Source: Acinetobacter sp. Ac_5812 (GTDB lineage: Bacteria > Pseudomonadota > Gammaproteobacteria > Pseudomonadales > Moraxellaceae). Taken from it: 64,000 nucleotides of DNA. The notes under the pieces are model-generated. The model was not told the origin of the DNA. It did not search any database and was given only the letters and a program-made list of their open reading frames with translations. Below are positions 17,328 to 26,351 of this stretch, piece by piece. Where the stretch lies: NCBI RefSeq assembly GCF_013072695.1, contig NZ_LXUK01000026.1, forward strand, positions 19,664-83,663, read 5' to 3'. The position numbers were made by a program, and so were the translations under genes. The first letter of the stretch is position 1; each line of letters opens with the position of its first letter.

Positions 17328-17900
17328 TTAAAGCTCTTGGATGGTTTTTTCTAGCTGAACCTGTTCGTCAGCCTTACTTAATTTTATGACATTTTGCACA
17401 ATATCCATATATTCTTTTACTGATATTTTGCCATCTGCTTTCGCTGCGTCCACAGTTTTGCGTAAAAATGGATTATCTGAATATTTTTGGAATAAAGTGA
17501 AGGCTTTAAGGTCATTCAACGCGTCTGCATTAATTGAGCCATTAGAATGTTTAATGATGCAATTTTTCACCTGGTTTTCAGGTGTTTTGATGTAAGTAAC
17601 TTCGGGCATAAATAGTTTGTATTTTGTAACCAATTGCACCTCATTAGAAGCTAAGCAACTGTATACAATTTGCGATATTGGTTCTTTTGGACCACTAACA
17701 CTCCACCCTCCCGTAACCATTAAAAATGGGATGTTTGAATACGGGTATTTGAATGTATCATCAACCAGCTTATTAAACTCATATGCTGTCGATAGGTAGC
17801 GATCGTTTGTAAAAACATCAACATGTGACATATCCTTCGGAACTTCTGTGCATCCCCCGATCATGATTACAGATGCAATTGAAAGAAGTAATTTCTTCAT
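17328..17900 (-). CDS. Predicted lipoprotein, unknown function
   Basis: The 190-residue protein has a lipoprotein signal peptide (MKKLLLSIASVIMIGGC) with the modified Cys at position 17 and a polar mature part. A helical region at about residues 125-190 (ADGKISVKEYMDIVQNVIKL) resembles a TerB-like or EF-hand-like loop in its spacing, but this is weak. It should be anchored in the envelope. It lies directly upstream of the Xer-like recombinase and downstream of the exported protein 18014-18859 on the same strand. Confidence 0.75.
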   Translation of the reverse strand: MKKLLLSIASVIMIGGCTEVPKDMSHVDVFTNDRYLSTAYEFNKLVDDTFKYPYSNIPFLMVTGGWSVSGPKEPISQIVYSCLASNEVQLVTKYKLFMPEVTYIKTPENQVKNCIIKHSNGSINADALNDLKAFTLFQKYSDNPFLRKTVDAAKADGKISVKEYMDIVQNVIKLSKADEQVQLEKTIQEL

Positions 17901-18013
17901 AGTTCTAACCTTAATTAGATATCCTTTCTAAGTTACAAGTAACTTTTGCTTAGGCTACGGTTAATATTTATCCAGGAACAAAATAAAGCGGTCGATAGTG
18001 ACCGCTATATACA

Positions 18014-18859
18014 TTAGAAATTGAATTTTTCAGTGTTGTACGCATAGATTTTATTAATATCAATGCGTTTACCTTGCATGGTTGTTATTGCAGTTGGTTG
18101 GAATTTAATTGCAAGATCTTTAATTTCAACGTCTTTCCATTCTGGCATGGAAGACGGTATATCAATAGTGCGGCGCTCTTTGGTACGGGTAGCTGGTATC
18201 CAGTGGTTTAACTTAACCATTGAGTCACCTAACAATGTACCTCTTTTGCGATCAACAATGCGTAAGTTTCCTTCCACCGAACGTATTTTTAAACCAGAAT
18301 AGTTATCAATTCCATAAGTAAATGTGTTTTGGTTTTTACCGTAAAAACGTACTGTAAATTGATCGCGCATATAATAATCGTAATGTGCTTTTAATACCTG
18401 AAGCATAGTTTCACGATCTACAACATTTTCGACAATATCTTTGTCAGTACGTAAGGACTGCAGTTTATTAAGTGCTGGTTCAACATTCAATTGTTCGTCT
18501 GATACGTTTGGATTAACTAAAGGGTTACGTTGAGGGTAGAAAATATCGTTTAAGTAAGCTGTGTGCTGAACTAATAAATACATCGCTCGTTGTCGAGTAT
18601 TCATCTGTTGATAAAGGTGAGCTGTCGCTTTGTATCGTTGATTTGAATTGTTCTCAAAATAGCTATCAGACAGTTTATATTCGCTGATTTCAGGTGTAAG
18701 GCCACCAGCAACAACATTAAAGTTTTTAGATGGCGTTAAAAGCCCCACGTAAGCTTCTTTAAAGTTTGGATTTGGGGTTGGTACATCATCATAAGCAAAA
18801 GCAGTATGTGCTATTACAGTACCAAGGATACCCACCATCGCAGTTTTTAATAGTTTCAT
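18014..18859 (-). CDS. Exported protein, unknown function
   Basis: The protein has 281 residues with a clear signal peptide (LLKTAMVGILGTVIAHTAFA, cleaved near residue 22) and a soluble periplasmic mature part rich in Tyr and Asn, containing QQMNTRQRAMYLLVQHTAYL and a C-terminal domain with many beta-prone stretches. I do not recognise the family. The cluster of exported, lipoprotein and amidase genes in this region suggests an envelope-associated activity, possibly a transfer apparatus, but no classical secretion gene is present to support that. Confidence 0.75.
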   Translation of the reverse strand: MKLLKTAMVGILGTVIAHTAFAYDDVPTPNPNFKEAYVGLLTPSKNFNVVAGGLTPEISEYKLSDSYFENNSNQRYKATAHLYQQMNTRQRAMYLLVQHTAYLNDIFYPQRNPLVNPNVSDEQLNVEPALNKLQSLRTDKDIVENVVDRETMLQVLKAHYDYYMRDQFTVRFYGKNQNTFTYGIDNYSGLKIRSVEGNLRIVDRKRGTLLGDSMVKLNHWIPATRTKERRTIDIPSSMPEWKDVEIKDLAIKFQPTAITTMQGKRIDINKIYAYNTEKFNF

Positions 18860-18977
18860 TCAGTATTCTCTGTATAACTTTAAAAGGGTTTTATGTTTGA
18901 AAGTATAATACTTTATTTTTGTGCATTTAAAAAACCACTATTTAAACTTAAAGTAAAAATAATAATATTCCTTAAAC

Positions 18978-20894
18978 CTATTTAACGCCATTCGTTAAAC
19001 TATCGCTTAATCTCATTAGTCTTTTAAAGGTCAGGTAGTTTTTTGGTAGTAGTTTAGAACTAAGCGTTAAATTTGAGCATTGATCTAAGTCAATTTGGGC
19101 ATTTTGATCGATAGGAAAGAGTTGTCCTTGATATGCAAAACCAGTCGAATTTTTAGCGATCGACTCAATCAAAAATACACCGTATTTATCTTGTTCCGTG
19201 GCCACTGTACTTAAACCACCTAAGGATGTAATCAGGTTTTTAAAATATCCTGGTATTGCGTTCTTAGTGCGTAAGAATTCTATTTGATTTTCAAATGCTT
19301 CAGGTGTGAGACATAACATAAAAGCATTTTTCTTTTCTTCTGGCGTTTCAAATACCTTGCCATTGGTCCACGACAGGATATTCGGCTTGAATACATGCAG
19401 TACTTCAACCGATTTAAGAAGATCCGCTACATTTGTTTTATGTTGTTCATCGGCTTCAGGCACAAACTGATTTTTGGTATATACCGCAGTACAAAACCAC
19501 TCATAATCAATTAACTGATTATCGGCATCTAATGGTTCATACAGCAAATACACGGCGCTATCACGCTTAATGGCCAACAGTGGTGATACTGCATATTGTT
19601 CTGCAAACTGAGTGATTGCATCCAAGAGCTCACTTGATATGTTGAGTTTTTTGGCATTGAATTCATCGCAAATTAACAGTAATTCTTGAGTGAGTGTTGG
19701 TACCACGTTTAACGGCGAACCAGTCTTGTTCAGCATCTCGTTAATAGCATTCTCAATTGCCCCTTTTGTTAGGCTATTGATGAACTGCAGCTGCTCTAAT
19801 GAGATCCCTTCATGATCCAAAGCCTGTATGACCAGATCAAAAGCATGACGAATTTTCTTCTCAAAATGGTTTGCGTACGATAATCCCCAAGCGTCAGAAA
19901 AAAATGAGACTGTTTGTTCTGTATAGCTGGTATTCATTAGGGTTTTGGCAAGTTGCGCGTTACCGATTAAGTCACTTTCATCTTCTAATTTTTTACGCAA
20001 GTACTTCTCAATACCTTGTTTGCGAACGTACTGGATCTTCTTCAGGTTTTGACTTGATAGCCAAGTCTTATATTGCGATACAGCATATTGAATGTTCATA
20101 TCGGCATATGCAGTAATACGGCAAGGTATACCATCAAAGAACGTTGGTAGAAGCACCTGTAAGAGCTCTAAATCACAAAGAGAAGCATAGATAACGCCGT
20201 CAGCCACTTCAAGGTCTGTAATCTTCACTGAGAATGAGTGAATACCGACTCGAACCAGTATTAATTTATCGGTATTTATTAGCACCGCATCATAAGAACT
20301 TTCACTGGTGATATTGTTTGCTTTAACCCATTTTTCCCAATGGTTAACGATATGGCCAGAAAGCGCTTCACGAGTATCGAAAGGTTGATCTAGATCTGCA
20401 GTTGCACTTATGAACGTATCTAAGCTAAACGCATATCGTAAAGGCTTTAGCTCGATATATGTCTCAATCGCTGTTGTATGTTGCTGAATACCATTAGTAA
20501 TGCTTTGGAGCTTCAGTGCATAGTTCAAAGCCTCAAGCTGGAGCACTTCATCATCACCGATCTGCTGAAACACCGATGTAGCATATGAAAAATTAGTTTG
20601 TTCGCCGTGAATATAACGTCTTTCTTGCCCAATCTGCAGATACAGATTTTTGGCATCAGATTGGACTAAATCTAGGTAATTTTGTGGCTGAAGATCCTGA
20701 GCAAGTTGCGTAAAAGGTATTTTAATTTTTGATACTTTAGGTGCTTTTTTTAAACCTTCAATTGATGTCGGAAATTCAATAACATCTAAAATAAAATCTA
20801 GGTTTAAAGTTTTAACATCTATGATCAAATGGTTTTTATAAAAACGTCCAATCAGGTTATTAAAAAAACAAACTTGGGTTTTATGGTTTAGCAT
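18978..20894 (-). CDS. Large unknown protein, 638 residues
   Basis: ATG at 20894 follows AAAGGT and is preferred over the upstream start at 20924. The protein is soluble, with no signal peptide or membrane helix, and has an acidic to neutral composition with many Leu-rich helices. I see no nucleotide-binding, nuclease or other catalytic motif. It is divergent from the unknown gene at 21006-22043, with about 110 bp between them that contain AGTATAAGTTTTAATACT, an imperfect inverted repeat suited to divergent control. It is probably the first gene of a minus-strand run ending with the Xer-like recombinase. Confidence 0.75.
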   Translation of the reverse strand: MLNHKTQVCFFNNLIGRFYKNHLIIDVKTLNLDFILDVIEFPTSIEGLKKAPKVSKIKIPFTQLAQDLQPQNYLDLVQSDAKNLYLQIGQERRYIHGEQTNFSYATSVFQQIGDDEVLQLEALNYALKLQSITNGIQQHTTAIETYIELKPLRYAFSLDTFISATADLDQPFDTREALSGHIVNHWEKWVKANNITSESSYDAVLINTDKLILVRVGIHSFSVKITDLEVADGVIYASLCDLELLQVLLPTFFDGIPCRITAYADMNIQYAVSQYKTWLSSQNLKKIQYVRKQGIEKYLRKKLEDESDLIGNAQLAKTLMNTSYTEQTVSFFSDAWGLSYANHFEKKIRHAFDLVIQALDHEGISLEQLQFINSLTKGAIENAINEMLNKTGSPLNVVPTLTQELLLICDEFNAKKLNISSELLDAITQFAEQYAVSPLLAIKRDSAVYLLYEPLDADNQLIDYEWFCTAVYTKNQFVPEADEQHKTNVADLLKSVEVLHVFKPNILSWTNGKVFETPEEKKNAFMLCLTPEAFENQIEFLRTKNAIPGYFKNLITSLGGLSTVATEQDKYGVFLIESIAKNSTGFAYQGQLFPIDQNAQIDLDQCSNLTLSSKLLPKNYLTFKRLMRLSDSLTNGVK

Positions 20895-21005
20895 AAATAT
20901 ACCTTTATGAATCTTAAAGATCATCTTATAATAGTAGTATAAGTTTTAATACTATTTATCATGTGGTATTTTTAAACAAAGATAAAACTTTTAGTGAGTT
21001 GTTTC

Positions 21006-22043
21006 ATGACAGAATCAGTTGTACCAAATAATAGCGCTTCAGAGAACGCACAAATACCAGGTACGATCGGAACATCAGCCGTTGCAGAACACAAGGGCGA
21101 TAGTTTTAACGGCACAAGCATCATCACGATTGGTCGAGTTGACTTAAGTAGTTCTATTGAGCCTCTATTTGTACCAGTCTCAACATTGTGGTCCATCACA
21201 CCGGGTAATTATCCTTTAAGCGCAGAAAATATTAAAAACTGCACGGCAGTACGATTTGAGGGTGAAGAACTACTTACCCAAAACTTCGCATTAGGCTCAA
21301 TTGTGGTTTATAAAATCAATGGTGTTTTAGGGAACCATGTAATTGTGGTCAGTGAGGATCGAGACGGCGGTAACGATAACCGTGCGATTTACTGCAATAG
21401 CTTCAATACAACATGTAATATCTTATCTCAGTACGGTATTGCCTTCGCTGAGCTATATCGCCGCAAAGTATTAGAGCTTGATCAAGTCCTCTATACCAAC
21501 CTCAATAGATCCCTTTTACAAACTCTCTATGCAGAAAATGAAACTGACGTTATTGATTTAGAGTGGAATACAAAGCACCACCCTACTCTATACGTTCATG
21601 CGTCAAACTTAGTTGCATCTGAAGAGCACGGTTTTGTGAAATATGATGGTCGTATGGCTGGTATTGGTACCTTTTCTACAAAATGTCTAACTGCAGACCG
21701 TAACGGCAACTTAATTAAACCAGAGCTAGCCTTCCTCAATAACATTATTGAAATTAATGTTACTGAAAAAGATGCGTTAGAGTTCTTGAATTGCTCTATT
21801 ACGAATAACCGCTTCTTTTCGCGTATGGTTGATCAACTCAAAAGTGCTGGTCGTAAAGAATATGACTTCATCACGAACAACATTGATTTCTTCGCCGTAC
21901 ATGTGAAGCTTAACCTTGAAGAAGATCGTCCTAAAATTACGCGAATGGTTTTAGCACCAGATTTACCAATTCTGGAAAACTATTTGTATAAGCAATACGA
22001 TCCAACCTACCTTGGTGAAGCCGTTGACGACTTAATTCAGTAA
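21006..22043 (+). CDS. Unknown 345-residue protein
   Basis: ATG at 21006 was chosen over a TTG at 20994. The protein has no signal peptide, is mainly soluble, and has a Ser/Asn-rich N-terminal tail (about 20 residues) before a mixed alpha-beta region. It contains HVIVVSEDRDGGNDNRAIY and NNRFFSRMVDQLKSAGRKEY but no motif I can assign. A rho-independent terminator follows at once, so it is a single-gene unit divergent from the 638-residue gene. Confidence 0.75.
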   Translation: MTESVVPNNSASENAQIPGTIGTSAVAEHKGDSFNGTSIITIGRVDLSSSIEPLFVPVSTLWSITPGNYPLSAENIKNCTAVRFEGEELLTQNFALGSIVVYKINGVLGNHVIVVSEDRDGGNDNRAIYCNSFNTTCNILSQYGIAFAELYRRKVLELDQVLYTNLNRSLLQTLYAENETDVIDLEWNTKHHPTLYVHASNLVASEEHGFVKYDGRMAGIGTFSTKCLTADRNGNLIKPELAFLNNIIEINVTEKDALEFLNCSITNNRFFSRMVDQLKSAGRKEYDFITNNIDFFAVHVKLNLEEDRPKITRMVLAPDLPILENYLYKQYDPTYLGEAVDDLIQ

Positions 22044-22062
22044 TACAGATCTAAAAAAGCTA

Positions 22063-22087
22063 AAAGCCTACAATGTAGGCTTTTTTA
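22063..22087 (+). terminator. Rho-independent terminator
   Basis: GCCTACA and TGTAGGC form a stem (22066-22080) with an A-run before and TTTTTT after, 20 bp past the stop at 22043. The flanking A and T runs make it usable in both directions. Confidence 0.8.
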
Positions 22088-22144
22088 ATGCAAAAAGGAA
22101 AAGGCTTAATAATTACGGAATCCCAACCTGAATAACTGATATTT

Positions 22145-22981
22145 TTAGCGACCAAAGATCAAACTAAATAAGTACCCAACCCCTTCACCTTTCATACCAT
22201 TAGCAATATGAAAAGCAATAGCTAAACAGATGATGACCGTTCCATAGAAAAATAGGTACGGTGCTAAAACACCTTTGAATTTCTTTTCCATTTGATCATG
22301 TAATGTGTATTTGATCGGAGCGGAACTTTGATTACGACTATTATCACTTGGAGTATCACGATCTTCTGACTGAATAAGATTGCGAACTCTAGGAGCAACA
22401 CCCTGATCCCAAGAATATTCTTTAAGTTTTAACTTGTTTACTAGGTATACAATATCATCACTAGCAAGACTAATCCCCTTGGTATGGAGTCTAGACAAAG
22501 TATCCACTGAATTGGCAATATCGGTAACATAAAACCACTTTCTTACCGAATGAGACAAATCCATTTGCGTACTAGATAACTCATTCAGGATGATGCAACC
22601 ACTAATAAAACCTAAGTTTTGGTCGGTAAACAATTCAGCACTTTTGAACCACTCTAAAACAGCAAATCTGTTCTTCCGAATCTGAACAAATGGATTAATC
22701 TGAGAGCCACCCTGAACCTCAAGCTCACCATTAATCTGCCATTCCCCATTTTCCGACCCAACCAGATTGCCTGAATAGTTTTTTAGGTCAATAACAACGA
22801 TTGCTTCCTTGGTGAAAGCAATAACATCAATTTCCTGACCTGACCACATTGTGTTATAGAACAAATAAATCCAATCTTCACTATTACCCCAATGAAGCTT
22901 CAATTGGGTTAATAAGTCTTCAAACATTTTTTGTTCATTTTTCAGGTGGCTAACATCACCATAATACGCATGAATAGTCAT
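22145..22981 (-). CDS. NERD-domain protein with C-terminal membrane segment
   Basis: The N-terminal ~120 residues form a NERD (nuclease-related) domain: SGQEIDVIAFTKEAIVVIDL with the Asp and the following LKNYSG giving the D...(D/E)xK-like core. The middle is polar (EDRDTPSDNSRNQSS linker). A C-terminal hydrophobic helix (YLFFYGTVIICLAIAFHIA) is followed by a short second one. NERD domains are found in DNA-processing and stress proteins of plasmids, but the substrate here is unknown. The gene starts 2 bp after the stop of the zinc-ribbon gene, so the two are cotranscribed. Confidence 0.82.
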   Translation of the reverse strand: MTIHAYYGDVSHLKNEQKMFEDLLTQLKLHWGNSEDWIYLFYNTMWSGQEIDVIAFTKEAIVVIDLKNYSGNLVGSENGEWQINGELEVQGGSQINPFVQIRKNRFAVLEWFKSAELFTDQNLGFISGCIILNELSSTQMDLSHSVRKWFYVTDIANSVDTLSRLHTKGISLASDDIVYLVNKLKLKEYSWDQGVAPRVRNLIQSEDRDTPSDNSRNQSSAPIKYTLHDQMEKKFKGVLAPYLFFYGTVIICLAIAFHIANGMKGEGVGYLFSLIFGR

Positions 22982-22983
22982 TA

Positions 22984-23367
22984 TTAATCCTCATCCGTAT
23001 AAAACAAAACTTCACCGCATTTAGCACAAGAGTTGCGAATTTTGTAAGTATTGTTTTTTAAGGCATATCTGCGAATTGATGTACTTTCGCAAAAACAACA
23101 TTTCACGATATTTGTAGTCACAACACATTGAGGGTATTCAGTCTTATACCATTCAAGTGTTTGCGTGTTACGAACAAAGCGCTGTCTCTGCCACCCAATT
23201 TGCCCAATTGTTCCGTGGTAATGGAAATACAATCCTGCTAGAGAGAAACCACCACCCCAAACCAAAAAGAACAAACCAGAATTACCACCCATCAACACGT
23301 AGTTATAAATTAGCGCTGTGAAACCCACCGTCATAAAAAGACCAGTGAATATACTTGAAAAAATCAC
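22984..23367 (-). CDS. Membrane protein with C-terminal zinc ribbon
   Basis: The 127-residue protein has two hydrophobic segments in its first 55 residues (IFTGLFMTVGFTALIYNYV, LFFLVWGGGFSLAGLYFHY) and a C-terminal CxxC...CxxC unit (VKCCFCESTSIRRY and NSCAKCGEVLFY) that should bind zinc. The start is a GTG at 23367. It forms a pair with the NERD protein directly downstream. The combination of membrane anchor, zinc ribbon and nuclease-like partner is suggestive, but the function is unknown. Confidence 0.7.
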   Translation of the reverse strand: MIFSSIFTGLFMTVGFTALIYNYVLMGGNSGLFFLVWGGGFSLAGLYFHYHGTIGQIGWQRQRFVRNTQTLEWYKTEYPQCVVTTNIVKCCFCESTSIRRYALKNNTYKIRNSCAKCGEVLFYTDED

Positions 23368-23479
23368 CTTTTCATTCCACCTAAAGTTTAAAAAATACTG
23401 CTTTCAATTAATTTCTAATAACAAATTCGAAATAATCACATCAACCCAATGCTTCTAATTTTCGAGCAATATATTGGTT

Positions 23480-23694
23480 GATTAAAAGTCAAGTTCCGAA
23501 ATTTATGGTTTGAGCAATTTCATGATCCAACTATTGCTGATGCTGTAATGGACCCCCAAATGTCAGTTCCAATTTACTAAGCGACAGTTTTATAAAATAT
23601 CAATAAAATACATTCAATATTCTAAAGAACTGTGCGACAAATTTACTAATCAATGTTGCGATAAGACCAAAAAATTACACTTAACTATGCGACA
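23480..23694 (+). mobile_element. IS21-like element remnant (istB tail and right end)
   Basis: In the 317-bp gap 23368-23684 a short open stretch from about 23493 encodes FRNLWFEQFHDPTIADAVMD, matching the C-terminal region of IstB ATPases (usually GEPTIADAILDRL). It is followed by four spaced copies of GCGA(C/T)A at about 23580, 23631, 23653 and 23689, as in the multiple terminal repeats of IS21-family elements. The last copy ends in CA at 23694. The remainder of the element is gone. Identification is from pattern only. Confidence 0.5.
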
Positions 23695-23993
23695 AAAATA
23701 GCAACAGCTAATGTGCAAACAAACACTAGCGTATATTTTGTCGATGTATAAAACCATGAGTAAATAAGCTCATTTTTCTCAGGTTTATTGTTTAAGAGCT
23801 TTGCTAAACCGAGCAATACACAAATCAAAGTGGTAGCAATAGTTGCAAACCACAGACCTACCTTAAACCCATAAAACAACATTGATAAATTTGTAATTTC
23901 AGCATTTGAGTGAACATAAGTCATAAGAAAACTAAAAAAGAATAATCCAATTACAAATTTCCAAATGAAGATATGGACATTTGTTTTTTTCAT
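23685..23993 (-). CDS. Small membrane protein, C-terminus altered by an IS end
   Basis: The 102-residue protein has about three hydrophobic helices (KFVIGLFFFSFLMTYV, VGLWFATIATTLICVLLGLA, TLVFVCTLAVAIFVA) separated by short loops. Its last residues and stop codon (TAG at 23687) come from the terminal repeat of the IS21-like remnant, so the native C-terminus was lost or changed. No family is recognised. Confidence 0.6.
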   Translation of the reverse strand: MKKTNVHIFIWKFVIGLFFFSFLMTYVHSNAEITNLSMLFYGFKVGLWFATIATTLICVLLGLAKLLNNKPEKNELIYSWFYTSTKYTLVFVCTLAVAIFVA

Positions 23994-24048
23994 CTAAATT
24001 CCCTTGAGCAAGCCTTATCGCATGGTTTGCAAAATACTGGATAAAACG

Positions 24049-24088
24049 ACCACCTGTTCCTGTTCGTACCATACCAGTCGTTCCTGTT
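24049..24088 (-). repeat. Left copy of a 40-bp inverted repeat around the hicAB cassette
   Basis: The reverse complement of 24049-24088 matches 25213-25252 at 38 of 40 positions by eye, with two C/T differences. The core reads AGGAACGACTGGTATGGTAC. The two copies enclose hicB, hicA and the ribbon-helix-helix/HTH gene with about 1.1 kb between them, with no transposase inside. Confidence 0.85.
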
Positions 24089-24134
24089 TCTCAAACCACT
24101 GGATATGAGAAAAATCTCATATCCTTAAAACTGC

Positions 24135-24458
24135 TTACATCGCTAATTTTGCAGATACTAAACGATTCATGCTTACACCACGTTCTGCTGCTTCCAAGGC
24201 TAGTTTTTGATGAACCATTGATGGAACACGTACAGCAAAACGACCACTGTATTTCTTCTCTGAAAGTGGTACTGGTACTTTTTCATTATTGCTGATCATG
24301 TCGGCTACAACCTCAGCAACAACATTAACAATGCCTGAAAATGCTTTAGATTGATCTGCATCAAGCCAAGATAACGATGGAAATTCAGCACATAGTCCAA
24401 CGTATTCATTATCTTCTGCTGACCACATAACACGGTAAGTATATTGCTTACTATCCAT
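24135..24458 (-). CDS. hicB: HicB-type antitoxin
   Basis: The 107-residue protein has a HicB partial RNase H-like fold (YTYRVMWSAEDNEYVGLCAE, then FPSLSWLDADQSKAFSGI) and a C-terminal ribbon-helix-helix (RFAVRVPSMVHQKLALEAAE) that binds the operator. HicB neutralises HicA and autorepresses the operon. ATG at 24458 has GAGGTGG upstream and is preferred to GTG 24470, which overlaps the hicA stop. It is the second gene, after hicA. Confidence 0.9.
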   Translation of the reverse strand: MDSKQYTYRVMWSAEDNEYVGLCAEFPSLSWLDADQSKAFSGIVNVVAEVVADMISNNEKVPVPLSEKKYSGRFAVRVPSMVHQKLALEAAERGVSMNRLVSAKLAM

Positions 24459-24466
24459 TTCCCACC

Positions 24467-24712
24467 TCACAATGCATTTAGTTTATCAAGTGCAGCCAAA
24501 ACTTGCTTCACCTGATACGGTTTAGCTTTTCCACTATCATCTTGAAGATTTATACGAGGATCGCCTTGCCACGGTGTTTTAAATACGGTGTGACTACCAC
24601 CTGTTTGCCTTGGCTCACCAAAATACTGTTTGCAAACCTTGAGTAAATCCACATACCGAATATTTTTTGGATTATTCCGCATTTGCTCTATGAGTTGATC
24701 AATATCAGCCAT
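24467..24712 (-). CDS. hicA: HicA-type mRNA interferase toxin
   Basis: The 81-residue protein has the dsRBD-like HicA fold with the catalytic His in RQTGGSHTVFKTP and the C-terminal KPYQVKQVLAALDKL. HicA cleaves mRNA and tmRNA and stops growth until HicB is resupplied, which stabilises the carrying DNA. ATG at 24712 was chosen. The 54-bp gap to the ribbon-helix-helix gene upstream contains ATAGTATCAATAATGATACT, an inverted repeat that is a likely operator. Confidence 0.9.
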   Translation of the reverse strand: MADIDQLIEQMRNNPKNIRYVDLLKVCKQYFGEPRQTGGSHTVFKTPWQGDPRINLQDDSGKAKPYQVKQVLAALDKLNAL

Positions 24713-24742
24713 TAATATGCTCAATAATTCCAATCCTCAAAT

Positions 24743-24762
24743 AGTATCAATAATGATACTAT
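24743..24762. promoter_or_regulatory. Palindromic candidate operator upstream of hicA
   Basis: AGTATCA and TGATACT flank a five-base centre just upstream of the hicA promoter region, between hicA and the ribbon-helix-helix/HTH gene. HicB-type antitoxins bind such inverted repeats. Binding is inferred. Confidence 0.5.
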
Positions 24763-24765
24763 TAT

Positions 24766-25197
24766 TCAAGAACTGATTTCACCATCGCCATGTAGAAGCC
24801 AAGACGGATTAACTTTTAGATACTTTGCTATCTCTCGAAGTTGTTGGAAAGATGGTTCATGTTTACCTTGTATCCAGTCTAAGACAAGTTCAGCAGTTTC
24901 ATATCCTAGTTGTTCAGCAATGTGTGTATATTTAATTTCTTTTGCCTGTAATGAATTAAAATACTCTATTGCTTTAATTAAGCGATTTGACAGTTCTTTC
25001 TTACGATCAAGAAGTTGATATGGGTTCAATACACTATTATTGTCTAATTTTTTAAAGTTAAAGCTATTTTCTAGTCGTGCCACAATTTCAGCATTCATGG
25101 ATCGCTTCAAGCCTTGAGCTTCATTTTCAATTTTTAACTTTAAAGATGTTGGTAATCTAAGTTTAAATTGTGCTTCTGCTATTTGTGGTTTATTCAT
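24766..25197 (-). CDS. DNA-binding protein with Arc-type RHH and C-terminal HTH
   Basis: The first ~50 residues are an Arc/MetJ-type ribbon-helix-helix (FKLRLPTSLKLKIENEAQGL followed by KRSMNAEIVARLENSF). The C-terminal third is a helix-turn-helix (YTHIAEQLGYETAELVLDWI, then PSFQQLREIAKYLKVNPSWL) like XRE-type regulators. It lies directly upstream of hicA inside the same inverted repeat and is a likely regulator of this cassette or of genes of the host element. Confidence 0.82.
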   Translation of the reverse strand: MNKPQIAEAQFKLRLPTSLKLKIENEAQGLKRSMNAEIVARLENSFNFKKLDNNSVLNPYQLLDRKKELSNRLIKAIEYFNSLQAKEIKYTHIAEQLGYETAELVLDWIQGKHEPSFQQLREIAKYLKVNPSWLLHGDGEISS

Positions 25198-25212
25198 TTT
25201 TGGCTCATTACG

Positions 25213-25252
25213 AATAGGAACGACTGGTATGGTACGAACAGGAATAGGTGGT
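25213..25252 (+). repeat. Right copy of the 40-bp inverted repeat
   Basis: This is the inverted partner of 24049-24088 (38 of 40 identical by eye). It lies 16 bp upstream of the ribbon-helix-helix/HTH gene start. A partial further copy (AGGAACAGGT) follows near 25373. Confidence 0.85.
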
Positions 25253-25443
25253 ATGTTTATGTAGGAATATGCAATGGTTGTTTGGAATGTCGCATAGTTA
25301 ATTAGAACTCACACCAAAATAATGAATAAAACACCCAATACCATGAGGAAACATAAAAAGGCGAATACATATAGGAACAGGTAAAAAATAACTTTAAAAA
25401 AATAATATAGTTTGTTCCTAAATATTCCTTACCTGTTTAGTGA

Positions 25444-26133
25444 TTAAGGCGCTTTAAAATTCAATTGGATTTTATAAGTGTTCAAGACATCTGCTATAAC
25501 AGTACCTTCAGGGATCTCAATCTTATCCCCTACTTTGTATGTGTTCACAAATTGCCAAAACACCGCTTTTTCTTGTGGATCTAAACGAGAAAGGATGTAT
25601 AGATAAGCAGATTCAAGCTGTTGTTGGCTTGCATAGCTATCTACTGATACTACTGGCGTAGTTGCGAAGTTATAGTTCAATTCATCAAGAAGAGCTTCAT
25701 ATACAGTCGTACTTGCATACTTGCTGTATTTACCCTTGTTTTCAGGAACCGTATAGCCGTGGTTGTAATTGATCATACGAGCAACGTAACTGGCCAATAG
25801 TTCCGAGTTTTTAGGGTTTTGCTGTAAATAGTCTTCCAGCTTGGATTTATCAGCTTCGTGCGCCGTTAAAACCACTTCCCCGTTATTAATAACATTCAAG
25901 TTAAGTTTAATGCTCTTAATTTTACGAGGCGGTTGTTCAAATTCCGCACCATTAAAGCGATGTTTAACATTGATATAGTATTGTTCAATTGCATTCGCTT
26001 TAACTAAGGGAATTGGTGAAGATGATACAATTGGAGTTTGTGAGACTTTAACGGTTGTGTTGTTGGCATAGAGGTGTGCTGATAGCGAGATTGTACCAAT
26101 CAGTAAAGCTAAAGTACGTTTATTAAATACCAT
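25444..26133 (-). CDS. Exported protein, unknown function
   Basis: The 229-residue protein has a signal peptide (RTLALLIGTISLSAHLYA, cleavage near residue 23) and a soluble periplasmic part. It contains FNGAEFEQPPRKIKSIKLNL and a Gln/Ser-rich helical middle but no motif I recognise. The ATG at 26133 was accepted. Its nearest similar neighbours are the exported protein at 18014-18859 and the lipoproteins at 17328, 27686 and 34578. Confidence 0.72.
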   Translation of the reverse strand: MVFNKRTLALLIGTISLSAHLYANNTTVKVSQTPIVSSSPIPLVKANAIEQYYINVKHRFNGAEFEQPPRKIKSIKLNLNVINNGEVVLTAHEADKSKLEDYLQQNPKNSELLASYVARMINYNHGYTVPENKGKYSKYASTTVYEALLDELNYNFATTPVVSVDSYASQQQLESAYLYILSRLDPQEKAVFWQFVNTYKVGDKIEIPEGTVIADVLNTYKIQLNFKAP

Positions 26134-26351
26134 TTTAAACTTTTCCAGTGAAATAGTCGGTGTTATTTGTGAGAACCAGTTTTACTTTTAAAACTACTTC
26201 TAAGCTGTCTTTACAAGATTATACTATTTTTAACATTGCATCACTAATAGTCCTTAAACATTTTTAGTTAATTCGTATCAATCACCGTTAAAACTATCTA
26301 ATATGTTTAAGAAGTTTAAGCACCCTTTAAAATTTGTTGTGTATTAGGTTT

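Noticed and set aside
24049..25252. XerC/XerD pdif sites around the hicAB cassette
   Set aside because: The 40-bp repeats do not have the 11-6-11 structure or the usual half-site words of Acinetobacter pdif sites.
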